A stretch of DNA of 64,000 nucleotides from positions 3,162,001 through 3,226,000 of the forward strand of contig JAALGY010000032.1 in NCBI GenBank assembly GCA_032358165.1, read 5' to 3'. Positions 47,601-59,144 of this stretch are shown in pieces. Positions within the stretch are counted from its first letter, which is position 1. Each line of letters starts with the position of its first letter. The stretch comes from Diplosphaera chodatii. Taxonomy: Eukaryota > Chlorophyta > Trebouxiophyceae > Prasiolales > Stichococcaceae. The notes beneath the pieces are model-generated. The model did not search any database. It was given only the letters and a program-made list of their open reading frames with translations, and was not told where the DNA came from. The translations under genes and the position numbers were made by a program.

Positions 47601-47919
47601 TCGGTCAGACGAACGTCCAGGTGGTGCGGCCCAAGAGCAGAACACAGAAGCTGATGGGCAGCCACTCAGAACCACTGACCTTCAAGTAGATCAAAGCGGC
47701 GCGCAGACCCAGGCAGACATGGCATCGGATGCAGACACAGGCTCTGCCGAGGAACAAGTTGCAGGCGATGATGGCGATGCATCAGAACAGCAGGGACCGC
47801 TGGGAGCTGACACCAATGACTTAGGAGAGCAGGTCGCCAGCATGAGCGGCAAGGTAGGTCTAGACTCTGCCCTGCAACAGGCGCTAGCTAGTACGAACAT
47901 ATCGCGGAGGGCATGGTAG
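44668..47919 (+). CDS. DUF3431 family protein with N-terminal membrane anchor and long low-complexity tail
   Basis: A hydrophobic segment (AAIAAASVLLLLGGFAAFTS, about 44750-44820) preceded by KKADPTKRRG suggests a type II membrane protein, as in Golgi glycosyltransferases. After a Ser-rich stem, an exon ends ERVVVIAHLAEDLSW (45250-45300). It is followed by HLGDIPTVVYQLVPNLQQ (about 45410), PRFVAGHVGREASAYLQFIH and DHYDTLPANMLFLHGHE (45660-45770), then SWHRRSAVGMVRKLKWGALP. These are the conserved blocks of DUF3431 proteins, predicted glycosyltransferase-like. Further on, VVTRERVRQRPLSFYRNALD (46587-46645) and LAVSFEAMWHVILGEPP (about 46817-46864) are also family blocks. The last exon (about 47011-47919) adds about 290 residues of Ala/Gln/Glu-rich low complexity ending SRRAW. 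The exact start and the 44850-45170 exons are uncertain. Confidence 0.7.
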
Positions 47920-48440
47920 AGCACAGCCCGGATGGGGGGACTTCATCAGCAGCGGCGATTGCAGAATGAACTTGGTGTACAACAGCAGGAGTGCAGTGAG
48001 TTCTCAGTGGATGAACTGGCAACAGGTTCTGATGGCGCCAGTAGACTATGTACTGCTTTAGTTTTTGCTATGTGCAATTATATCTCCGAGCCCACAGGGG
48101 GTACGGCGGATGCGTGTAGGTGTGTATTTCGTTGCAATGTTGCCGTCTCTGCCTGCTTCGAGCAATTACCACACCAAAATTGTGATGAAGAATGAGCAAT
48201 GCAGACATGAAGCATGGGACCATAAGGATGTGCAGGGCAGCAGTTGTTGTCTGAACCTCTAATGCTATGTGTCTCGAGTTCAGTGCTGGATCTGCTCTAC
48301 TCCTGCCCACGCTGCGAAACCATGAGGATCCTCCCTAAAACACGGTGCACAACTGCAAGACCTCGTGCCAATAGCGCCGCAAACCTGACCTGGCACCCTG
48401 GCTTGAACTTAACCCCCAGAGCCCAGTCGCCAGGAGCTCG
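47920..48440. other. Convergent 3' intergenic region
   Basis: Between the DUF3431 gene and the end of the polyamine fusion gene. No exon is seen. Confidence 0.4.
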
Positions 48441-51400
48441 TCACTGCGCTGCCACAGCGCAGAGCCCCAGCACAGAGCGCACATAGAAGGTGGGCACGCG
48501 TGTTGCAGCAATGCCGTTGAAGTCGGAGGCGCCGCACAGCGTGTACGCGCCCATGGCCGGAAACACCAGCCAGTCACCGTTACGCAGCTCCGGCAGCAGG
48601 CAAGACTGCAAACAGCACAAGCAGCACACAGTCAGCGACCAGCACAACGACTGAGGCTAACCGTCATTTCATCCACTGGTCGCAAATGCAAGAAGGGATG
48701 TGTACTGCGCCATCGCTGCAGCAATTGCAAACCTGCAAGCTTCACCTGAAAGACAGTGTCCAAGCCGTCGCACGAGGGTCCAAAGACGGTGGACGGAAAC
48801 TCGTCGCCCCCCTCTGCACTGCCGGCGGCCTTGCCAGCCGACAGTGGCGGCAGCGTCGGACACCGCAGCGGACGCGCCGTTGGCTGCGCATGGTCGTACA
48901 TGATGCAGTTGAAGGAGCCATACAGGCCGTCCGTGATGTAGTAGTCGAATGCGGACTGCGGCGCGGCCTCGCTGGGTTCAGCAACCGGACCCAGCAATAG
49001 TGATGCTCCCACCGCAGCCGATGGCGGCACATCGTGCTGGCGACGGCCAAACACCTGGCAGACCAACGTGGCGCACGACTCCGCAAAGAACCTGCAGCAG
49101 CAGCCCAGCATGCTCACTGGCTGGCACGAGCAACCCCCGGCCATACTGCATGTGCAAGACTGTCTAGCAAAACCCTGTCACCCGGTACCCCTGAACACAC
49201 CTGCCAGGCTCAGCAATGATGTCCACGCCTCGCTCAGGCGGGAAGTGCGCTGCCAGCGCAGCATTGACTGCTGCAGGCACACGACCCAGATCCACGTTCC
49301 CTTGTGCACCGACTTGCCCTGCAGCATTGTTGCTGGAGTGATTGAGTGAGGACACAGCGACCTGCGAGTTGCATCATTGGGCACCAATGCCATCGTGTAG
49401 TGACCGCACAATCAACAAGCAGAGCAGCTCACCGCCGGGGAAGCCGCCGCCGATATCCAGCACGCGCATGGCAAAGCCCTGCTCTGCTGCGCGGGCAAAC
49501 ACGGCGGCGGCGGCGGCGATGCCCTCCGGCAGTGCATCAGGGTTTGAGGCGCCGCTGCCAACATGGAAGGACACACCTGCCAGATCAAGGCCCAGCTCCC
49601 CAGCCACCTCCAGCAGGCCTGCAATGATAAGATCAGGAATCATAAGCGGTTGTATGACCAACTATGTGCCGGTGGCCTTGCTGAGCAGATTCTACCAGGT
49701 TTGTAGCAAACAAGGCTGTCTGGTACAGGTCCGGCTGCAGAATGTGTATTCACCCTCAATATCGTGCGCCTCTGCGCCATACTTGTTGCCCAGTTGGCAG
49801 CGCGCCGAGGGATCGTCCTGGCGGATGCGCAGCAGCACCTGCGCAAATCGCTTCTCAGCTGTCACAAGGACATTGGTGGCGGCGACGGTGCAAGTGGTGC
49901 ATGGCTGCGCATGCAGCATCATGACATACGAGAGGCGCCACCTCTGGACACACCTGCGCTGCGGGGTTGATCGCTGCAATCTTGTACAGCTCGGACTCGC
50001 TGTCGGCAGTCGTGAGGTGCACACCTGATGCCTTTGCAGCCCTGCAAAAGGCAAGAGGACAAACATCAGGCACTTCACGAAGACCACAGGACAGGGTCTG
50101 CGCAGCGAGGCAAACATTTGCACGAAGACCAGTGGAGCAACGACCAGTTGCAGGTGAAACAGCTTGCACCTGATGTCAGATGGCCGCTTGCAGGCATTGG
50201 CAAAGATGATGCGCTCCGCGCCGACGCCGCAGCCCAGCACTGAAGCAAACTCTGCCTCCGAAGCACAGTCGAAGCAGGCACCTGCAGCAGCCAGCACCTC
50301 CAGCAGCGCCAAGTCACCATTGCACCTGCCGTGGCAGACAGTGGGCAATGTCAACTTTCAACTGCAGATGTCGACGGTGCTGCCAGATGGCAAAGTGCTT
50401 TGCATGTATAGGGCCAGCCAAGCAGAAACAAAGTGCGCAGCAGCTGACGCACTTGACGGCATAGAAGGGGCGCACGCGCGGCATCAGCTTGGTCCAGGCC
50501 GCCGCCAGAGCTGCCACCATGCCCAAGTCCATCACATAAAAGGTGTCGTCCAGGCGCCGTGTCTGCACATCAGCAGTGCCAATTTGCCAATTGCCCTTTG
50601 CGTAAGCTATCATCACAACCCCATTAAATGGCAGGTGTTCCCAAAAGCGCAGGCAATACCAGAGGTTTGGCAACACTATGCTACCAGAGTGGGGAGATTA
50701 TTGCGAGCCAACACTAAGGGCAGACACCCACCTCAATCAGGCCGCTGATGTGGGCATCCAGCGCAGTGGCGTCAGTCGCAGGCAGCGGCACAGCAGCATA
50801 TTTGGCCATGACGCCAGCAACCGCCTCGCTGCACTGAGCATCATCCTGGAAGGAGGAGCCCAGCGCCACCAGCGGCTGCGGCTTGATGAGTGGCATCGCA
50901 ATTTGCACCGCCTCGACTGTGGCAGCGTCGCCGCTGTCGGAGCCGAGGGTGCCCTCCTCGGAGTCGGACAGGTATGCGGAGGGCGGGCCCTGGTACGGCT
51001 GCGGCACCGGCGGGCACAGCGTGCCGCTGGCAGAGCTCGCTGAGCCAGCTGGCGAGGCCGGCCGCACCACAGACTGGGCAGCAGCGGCAGTGCAGTCCGC
51101 AGCAGTGGGGCTGTGAGTCGTGGCGTCGCCAGCAGCCAGCGACAGGAAGGTCACGCAGCCACCAGAGCTCAGCTCCTGCATGGTGCGCCCGGTGCTGATG
51201 TAGCCGGGGGGCGGGCAGATGGACGCGCTCCAGGCAGGCGCCTCGGCCGCACAGTCGACGGTCGTCACGACGGCTAGCTCAGCCGGACAGAAGATGTCGG
51301 CAATGTGCGCGACCATGCGCCCAATGTCAATTTCCTCCTTGTCCTGCACGCAACAAAACGCAGAACAAGACATGAATGGGTGGGCAACATGAGGGTGCTC

Positions 51401-52868
51401 AGAGCTACAAGGCATGTCGACCGTGAGCTGAGAGCTGAGGAGTCGAGGATCAGCATTGCTTTGAGGGACCTTGCACAACAACCAGTGGACATGCACACCT
51501 GGCAGAAGACCTCCACGCTGGCGTACGAGAAGCCCGGCTCCGGCGTGATGTGGATGGTGGAGGCCTGCGCCCCGTCCATGCCGTTCATCGAGTACCCGCA
51601 TGGCTCAAACCTGCATGCGCCAGCACAGGGACATGAAAACAAGCAGCACATCCGGCATGCATGCATCTTCATGCTGAGCCATAGGCATGCTAGCTTGCAG
51701 GCAGCATGCATGCGCATCACCAGCCTCAGGCACTTTGCTGCGGAGGCAGAAACTTACACATAGTCATCAATCTTGGCGCCTGGCAGCAGTGCACGGATAC
51801 CGCTGACATCAGTGGTGGCCTCAGCCGACACAAAGCCCGGACCGCGGGCGAATTGCGCCGCCTTGACTGGGTCCAGACCTGTCATGCACACCTCCAGAGT
51901 GCAGGCCTGCGCACCAACATGCGATACTGATCTAGTGGCGATCACGATGGTTGATCTGCCCATGTAGTCAAGCATGCATGAGCGACCGATAAGGTGCGCT
52001 TTTGGTCTTTTGGTGCCTGTGTCAGCTGAGCTCACCGGCTGCTGCTGGGCAGCTGCGCTTTGCGCCACGAAGACGTGCCACTGCAGGCCCCTCAGGGCGT
52101 CACCCAGCACATAGGCGCCGGAGATCCCACCCATGGCGGAAAAGGCAGTCTGCAGCAGTCGCGTCTCCTCTGGGAAGCTTGCATGCATGGTGGGCTGCAC
52201 CACAGAGCAAACCGATGTCAGTGCTGTTGCATGCATGCCTCATCCATGCCTCGTCATCAACTTGACGCGTGGTAGATGTGTGCCAGACTGTTCGCACAGC
52301 ATATGCAATGGCACACTACATGCAGGTCACCTGCTGGTCAGGGAACAGGAAGGAGGCGCGCGAATACTTCGCGCGCACTGGCCTCAGGCCACCACATGCC
52401 ATTGCCGCCTCAATCAGGGCTGCAGGCAAAGATTGCAGCAACCGCTCTGACACACAGATACTGTTGTGTCGTCGTGCTGCACATCATGTGATGCCTCTGA
52501 CCACCGTGAACACATGGCAAGATGACAGGCACACCATATATGCAATCACGATACTTCTCACCAGGCACTGCCGCCAGCAGCTTCGTGGTGCCGCATGTCT
52601 TGAGGATAGCCTTGCGTGGATACACGAACAGGCTGCTCTCCGACAGCACGTATGCGTCGAACGCGGCGCCGTGGCGTGCCGACACGATGCAGCAGGCGGC
52701 CAGGTCCAGGATCATGTCCAGCTGCGGGCGGGCGATGCACCGCAGGCTGGCGGTGCCAGCGTCGGCGCCGGCAGCTGGCGCGAAGTCGATCTCGATGCGC
52801 TTCTCCGAGCCCTCGAAGACGGGCGTCGGGAAGGGCGCAGCTACGGCGGCAGCGCTGTATGCGGCCAT
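48441..52868 (-). CDS. SAMDC-ODC: Bifunctional S-adenosylmethionine decarboxylase-ornithine decarboxylase fusion
   Basis: The N-terminal half is eukaryotic AdoMetDC, a pyruvoyl proenzyme. It starts MAAYSAAAV (52868), with [12 protein letters not shown] (conserved glutamates), self-cleavage site [18 protein letters not shown] (catalytic Cys), [39 protein letters not shown] and [15 protein letters not shown] (processing Ser and His) and ends around [13 protein letters not shown] (about 51150). A linker of about 130 residues follows inside the same exon, which ends [20 protein letters not shown] at 50722. The next exon (about 50580) continues [13 protein letters not shown] and [10 protein letters not shown] of ODC with its PLP lysine, then [73 protein letters not shown] (catalytic Cys) and the end at 48441. 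Both enzymes look intact. The exon 6 end aligns with plant ODC N termini. An unspliced stop at 50714 followed by an ATG at 50676 would instead give a bicistronic message. Confidence 0.88.
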
Positions 52869-53287
52869 GCTGTCTAGTGCCGCAGTGCTGGAAGCGCGGC
52901 CAGAAATCTGATAAAACCAAACTGCGAGCTACGCTAGAGTGGCGGCGTCGCCTGCTGAGATGCTGATCTGCTGAAGTTCGCCCGTGTCCTGTCAGCTGGG
53001 CTTCTTCACGCACTGCATGGGTGGAGGTATGTGTACAGATCAATTGCAGTGTGCCCATGTCTGAGCGTATAGCACACATCATGTGCAACAAAGTACTACA
53101 ACAGATTATCGATGGAACGTGCGAACATGGCACGCAGGCGCGTTGTCCCGAGCATGCACGCAAAAAGGCGTCTGATATTAGCCGCCACAGGTGGGCACTG
53201 CAGCTTCCCGATAGAGCAGCCGGCGGCGTAGCACTTGTGCATGCACGCCGGCGGCTGAAAGCTGAAGCAAACGGAGAGCGAACTCAC

Positions 53288-53449
53288 GTCGCCGTAGGCA
53301 GGGTCCTTGAACTTCTTTGCACGCAGCCCCCACGGCCGATCGTCGTCGAAGGTTGGTGCCTCGTAGAAGCTCCGCTGGCCGGGATTGCTGGTCACACCAA
53401 TGTCTAGGGCACAATTAGAACCACTACTGCCGTCTTCAGAGTCCTGCAT
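53288..53449 (-). promoter_or_regulatory. Conserved AdoMetDC-type upstream ORF (regulatory peptide exon)
   Basis: ATG 53449 opens a 54-codon exon ending at a GTGAGT donor (53287). Its core, RSFYEAPTF-DDDRPWGL followed by AKKFKDPAYGD, matches the conserved small uORF peptide of land-plant AdoMetDC mRNAs (core FYEAP...D-RP-GG-KKF-S-AYS). That peptide stalls or represses translation of the main ORF when polyamines are high. Splicing to the acceptor at 52989 would add 19 codons and end at TAG 52931-52929, in the same frame as, but 60 bases before, the main ATG at 52868. So the two ORFs stay separate. It lies directly upstream of the fusion gene on the same strand. Confidence 0.82.
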
Positions 53450-53811
53450 GATCGCTGAGGATGTCCAGCTTTGCGTCTGAGGGGACCGGCGGTGCTGATG
53501 TCCTCCAGCCGACTGCTTGCTATGTGCAGCGGTGCGTCAAGCACACAATGTCCACCACTGCTCTGCTGCTGGCAAACTTACTCGAAACACTGTTTGAGGG
53601 TTGCTGTGCGCAAATGGGCTCTGGTCAGTCTGGTGGGCGCAGCAAATCTATGGCAAACTGAGTAATGGCCGACAGGACTTTCCCTGGCGGTGCCAGGGTT
53701 TATGATGGCAGGCCTTTCTTCCATCACAGATGTACTGTGGACACCGTCCATCCGACCATCCCACGACCGTAGATGGTAAGTAGCCCTATGCTGTCCTCAC
53801 TGTCATGACTG
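53450..53811. other. Intergenic and likely 5' leader region
   Basis: This holds the likely promoter and leader of the polyamine fusion gene and the 3' end of the dehydrogenase gene, both on the minus strand. No further exon is seen. Confidence 0.4.
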
Positions 53812-55115
53812 CTACTGAGCTGTCGCCGCTGCGGTACTTCCACTGAAAGTGGTTTTGCCGCCAATCCCAGTCAGCAACCCGGTGTCTATCAGCAGGTTGA
53901 CGCCAGTGATTGCCGCTGCCTCACTGCCAGCCAGGAAGGCAATGGCGTTGGCCACATCGTCCGCTGTGGCTATGTGGCCTCTGAAGCTGGACACCTCGGA
54001 CAGCTGCTTCGACACCTCTGCCGCTGGTGCTCCCCCCATGATGGCGCTGAGCATTGGCTGCGGTTAATCGAAAACAGAATGCATTTGATGTCACTGCAGG
54101 ACCGAACTGAATATGGTGCTGACATCAGTCTCGTGCTTGTCGCCTCGATGCTTATGCTCACTGCCTGTACATCTGTTGTGTCTCACCGTTGCCACATATG
54201 CTGGCGCCACGGAGTTAACACGGATGCCGTGCGGTGCGGCCTCGCATGCCGCCTGCTGCGTCAGGGCAACGACTCCCGCCTTTGAGATACTGTAGTCTGC
54301 TGGGCTGAGTCCGCCCCGCAGGCCGGCCGCACTGGTCACATTCACGATGGCTCCAAGTGTGCCAGACGCCCGCATCGCCCTGTATGTCACCACAATGACT
54401 GCGTTTGACACATCTGGCAGGGGGTGCAGCCAGCTGGCGTGTAGCGCAATGTGTTGTTCGGAAAACCTGATGGCGTGCTTTGTGCCAAGGAAGACGCTGA
54501 TGAGGTTGATGCGCAGCGTGCGCTCAAAGTCCAACGCTGCTGTGTCCTCTAGACTACACAGTGCGCCCATGACGCCAGCGTTGTTCACGAACAGGTACAA
54601 TGCACCAAAGGCCTCCTCAGCAAATGCAATGGCGTCTTGCAGATCGCGCTCTGATCTGCACCACAAGCTCGAATGTGTCGCTCGGGGCAAGCTAACCGTG
54701 CCAAGCACTGCTGAGTGTTTATAGCGTAGCTTTTGTCTGACATGTACAAAGAGCATCCGCGCCGCATCCTGCATGTAGTGTGCAGCACACAGCAATGGCA
54801 ACCGCACGTGACATCGCATCGACAGAAGGCTGCATCGCCCCTCAGATCATCCGCAAGAGCCTCTCCTCCGTCTTGAGACACATCTGCGATCACAACTTTG
54901 CACCCCGAGGCCACAAGCTTCCGTACAGTAGCCTCGCCGATGCCTGCAGGCACCGTGGCCCACGGTTCTTGCGCGCGCGTGATGCTTTGTCATGGATCAT
55001 AATCAAGAGCAATATCTATCATGATCCAATCATGGTGGTGCTTACCCATAGCTCCTCCGGTGACGACTGCGACCTTGCCATGCAGACTGTTTGCAACAGG
55101 GCTTGGCGGAGGCAT
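53812..55115 (-). CDS. Short-chain dehydrogenase/reductase (classical SDR)
   Basis: This is an NAD(P)-dependent oxidoreductase with a Rossmann fold. Start ATG 55115 (MPPPSPVANSLHGKVAVVTG). The cofactor loop is GGAMG then IGEATVRKL, joined across an intron to give TGxxxGIG (exon 2 about 54947-). VASGCKVVIADVSQDGGEAL has Asp after beta 2, favouring NAD over NADP. Then AFGALYLFVNNAGVMGALCS (54610-54540, NNAG), LRINLISVFLGTKHAI, IVNVTSAAGLRGGLSPADYS with the catalytic Ser and YSISK (about 54345-54285), HGIRVNSVAP, and the C-terminal exon TADDVANAIAFLAGSEAAAI-TGVNLLIDTG ending at 53812. The catalytic tetrad is complete. The substrate is unknown. Confidence 0.88.
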
Positions 55116-55711
55116 CTGCTCGTCTTCAGGCTTCACTGACGCAGAGCGCACTCAATGATAGCACACAAATCGTTCGAATCAGTAGTCATGTTACTGAAGA
55201 ATTTGCACGGTTGTCGAGGGCGTGCACCTTGGCGCGCGGTCTGGCCAGGCACCGCTACAGGGGGCTGACTACATGCTTGCCCTGGAGCGGTGCGTGCGAT
55301 GCGTGCTGCGATCATGCATGCTGGAGCAGCCAGAGCAGGAAAGGCTACATCTGCGCTATGCTGCTGATTTCCTTGTAGCTGTCAGTATGTCTATGCGGCC
55401 TTGCTAAGTATTTGTGCTGCGGGTGCGATTTTGGAAAGTCCGACCTCGGGCCACGCTTTCGAAACCAGGTCAGTAACCTGCAGGCTCACACCAAATAAGT
55501 CGTGCATGCCGCTTGCATGCTCACGTCAGCTGCATCTTCTGTTTCAAAGTGCAAATGTTGCATGCCGGCTGACATGCTGATACCGGAGCATGCCTGCAGC
55601 CAGCATGTGCCATATGCGCAGCAGGACACTGGCGTCAGTAAATTTGACGTCTGGGCCTCGTCCAGAACACAGCTTCCATCTGAACGTGCAGGTGGCTTGG
55701 CGAGTTGACTC
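55116..55711. other. Divergent intergenic region
   Basis: Lies between the dehydrogenase (-) and the FHA gene (+). A 5' exon of the FHA gene could lie here but none is convincing. Confidence 0.35.
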
Positions 55712-58700
55712 GTGTGCATGATGACGGGCGTGCTCAGGGCCGTCAGCGACTTTGCCAAGGCAAATGGCGCCTCCAGCGGCCCCGACATCGCCTTGCTGCA
55801 GGAGGTCACGCACATTGGCCGCAATGTGCCCAAAACAACCGGCCTCCCGCTGCCAATGACGCTGGCGCAGGTGTCCGGCAAGCACTGCCAGGTCATCGGC
55901 AACACCCATATGGTGGGTTGCACCCCGCATGTTTCCCTGAACAGCAGATGTTGTTTCCATCCTGTCGCTTACCGCATTCAATCCGATCAAGTTTTTCCGT
56001 CTCAGGAACAGTTTGCACATTTGTCTCTGGAACAGGGCTACAAGGTGTATGACACATCAACCAATGGTAGCTACATCATCCGCTCCAGTCAGAAGTTGGA
56101 ACGCGTGCCCAAGGGAGGGTCGCTGCCCATTGCAGTTGGTGACGTACTGCGGCTCAGCACCGTGTCACCCAACAACCCGACCGCAGTCCTCGAGTGCGCG
56201 AGTTGCTGCGGAACATGCTGGTCCCTCAGTCGATTGACGTGGGCATGCATCCAGATGTAGCAATCTTGTGAGAGCAGTTTGCAGCCACTGCACCATCCTC
56301 AGTCTACCCTGACTTCTGGCCTTATGATATGTGTGTCTCTGCAGGTACCGTTTGGAGATCATGACTGAGGAAACGCGAGTGCGTAAACCAGACGATGCCG
56401 CCCAGGCAGATGAGGCGACGCCGGTCAAGCGGCTGTGCATGTCCAATGTCTCCAGCACGCCTGAAGGGGATGCCGATGCAGCAAAGGAGCGCAAGTTGAC
56501 TCAACTGCTGGCTACAAACAAGGTGATCAGCGCAGTCACCAAGCACATGCGTGCAGCATTGGATGTCTATGTTTGCGCGCTGCTCAGGAGCAATAGCCTA
56601 TGCACCCACTGCAGCTGGTCTTGCACGCAGCTGCCACCCTGTCTCAGCCTCTGCCCATTCATGACACGCAGGAGCTGCAGTCGAAGCTGGGAGAGGCACG
56701 CAGTGAGACGGAGGCCGCCAGGAACCAGCTGGATGCTAAGGCTGCAGAGGCGCAGCAGCTGGCAGCCGAGCTTGCTGCCACACGCCTGCAGGTACATGCG
56801 TCTGGTGTCCTCGCGTCCTTTCGTTCTTTGCTGCCAGTGCATCTTCTGGTGACACTCTCACATATACACATACTTATGAGGTGCACAGAACTGCATGCTT
56901 GTGCTCCTGTATCGACCATATCGATAAATCAGAAGTCTGGTTGTCTACACACTGTACATATGTTGACCAGCTGCCAATCTGGCGGCAGGGCGAAGCAGCG
57001 GTGGCCACGGCAGCGGCAGATGCTGCGCAGGAGATCAAGGAGCTGTCGGCTGCCAAGGCCAGCCTTGCACAGCAAGTGGCAGAGCAGCAGGAGGCGGTCA
57101 GGGCCCAGGAGGAGGCCACAACCAGCCTCAAGGCAGACCTGGAGGCCCGACAGGTCCGCTACAAACTCGAGCACAACCAGACAACCGTGTCGCCCTCGAG
57201 TTGACTGTTCAGAAACATTCCTCACAGTCAAGTGTTGCTGCCTGTCACATGGGCGTAATTGGAAGCTGTTTGTGCTGTCATGTCAAGGAACTTACTTGCG
57301 GTGGGGATATGCAGGCAGAAGTGCAGCAGCTGAAGCAGCAGCTCGAGGACGTGCAGCAGCACAAGGACGAAGAGTTGCAGGCGCTCAAGATATCAGAAGC
57401 AGGCCTGCAGGAGCGTCTGTCTGCAATGGGTGCCGAGGCTGATGAACTGCGAGACCAGCTGCGATCATCCGCTGAGGATTTGCAGGTGCACATTTGTTTG
57501 ATGCTATATCTCAGATGCACGAAGGTTGTCGATCACACCAAATTCAGTAGTCATGTGGCCATCGCGGTTCTCATGCCACATCTTCTGCTATGCCATGATC
57601 GTGGCGGTTTGGTATCGTGCACTGGAGGCTGGCATGCCAAGATAACGGCATCCTTAATCCCCATGTCAGGAGTTCCGGTCTTCTGCACACATGGCGGGGC
57701 AGAAGCAGCAGGAGGCAGACAAAGCAGCTGCAACGCTGCGGCAGCAGCTTGGGAGCTCGCAGCGGGAGGCGCGTGATGCGGTCACCAAGCTGGTGCGAAT
57801 GCCTTTCTCAGCTACAATGCTGGCGCCAATGCACAGCAGCTGTGCTGCAGCAGTACCTCTGGAGGCAGGGCACACATGGAGCCTCATCTCAGGAGCATAC
57901 ATTGGTACATTGATACCAGCTGCTCCTGCCTGTGCTGCAGGGGGACATGAAGATGGCAGTGCAGGTGCTGCGTGACGAGCTTACTGTCAATGAGGAGCGC
58001 TTTCATAGCCAACTGCAGCATTTGCGGAAGGTCGCCATGGCGCAGCGCAAGTGAGTCACAAATACAGACCTGATGGTGACGTTCAAAAGCATCTGTGCAG
58101 ACGAGCACCAGTCTACACTTTGCTGCAGCCTCACATCGCAACATATACACCATCAGGTGCTGGCAAAACCTACAGTAGCAACATTGGGATAGGTTGAGTG
58201 AAGATCTGCTTATGAATGCAGGGTACAGGAAGCGCGGGCAAATGCGCAGGCAGCGGACCTCGAAATGGACGCTGCTGTGAGCGCACTTGGCGGCACCATT
58301 GACATCAGAACTGAGAAAACAGGTGACTATGCTTCATCACCCGAAGCTGGTGTCCACTGCCCTGCAGGTAAACTCCAGGCAGCAAAGCTCCTGTGTGCTG
58401 GGGCGCGATTGGTGGCTCTGCTTACAGTGATGGCTTTCTACCCGCTCCTGCAGTGGCAGCCCTGGTTCAGGCCGCCAGCCCCCAGGCTGATAGTGGCGCT
58501 GCGCAGTTTGATGGCACGCAGCACACCCTGGAGGTTTCGTCACACAACCCAGCTGCAAGCCACACCCCCGCGGCTGGCGCAGCGGCCGCAGGCACCCAGG
58601 CAGCGTCCAGTGCCCCTGCGCCTGCCACAGCAGCCGCCGACAAGGCTTTGCAGCAGGCCGCCGGTGCTACTGCAGAGCTTGAGGATACCCCCATGCAGCA

Positions 58701-59108
58701 GAATTCTCCCCGTGACGCTGGCACACGCCTGGATGCTGCCAAGCCCGCCGTGGAAGATGCTGGCGACACAGCTGCAACATATGAGCCGGGGCAGAAGGTC
58801 GATACGATGGGCCGGCTGACAGGCCTCAGCGCTGCAGACACACAGGCCAACGGCGGCATCAATGGTTCAGAGGCGGCAGACAGTGAAGACGAGGACGCTG
58901 ATGCAGTTGAGGCAGACGCTGCTGCAGCTGGTGACGAGCCACCTGTCGGGCAATCTCCACCTGCCAAGTCAGCAGACCCATCGAGCGGCGGCGGCAAGCC
59001 ACCAGCAGCTCAGGCGCATGAGAATGAAGACGGACCTGACGGCGCAGCAGCGGAGCATGCTGACCGTGAAGAGAACCTCACGACAACCGTGGACCAGAAT
59101 GGCAGGAT

Positions 59109-59144
<36 letters not shown>

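Noticed and set aside
47050..47680. Minus-strand long Ser/Ala/Cys frames opposite the DUF3431 tail
   Set aside because: They are antisense shadows of the GCA/GCG-rich coding exon.
50676..50714. Two separate genes for AdoMetDC and ODC with a 38-base spacer
   Set aside because: There is no room for a promoter and poly(A) site, the splice sites are good and in phase, and the AdoMetDC exon already contains ODC-like N-terminal sequence. Kept only as the bicistronic alternative.
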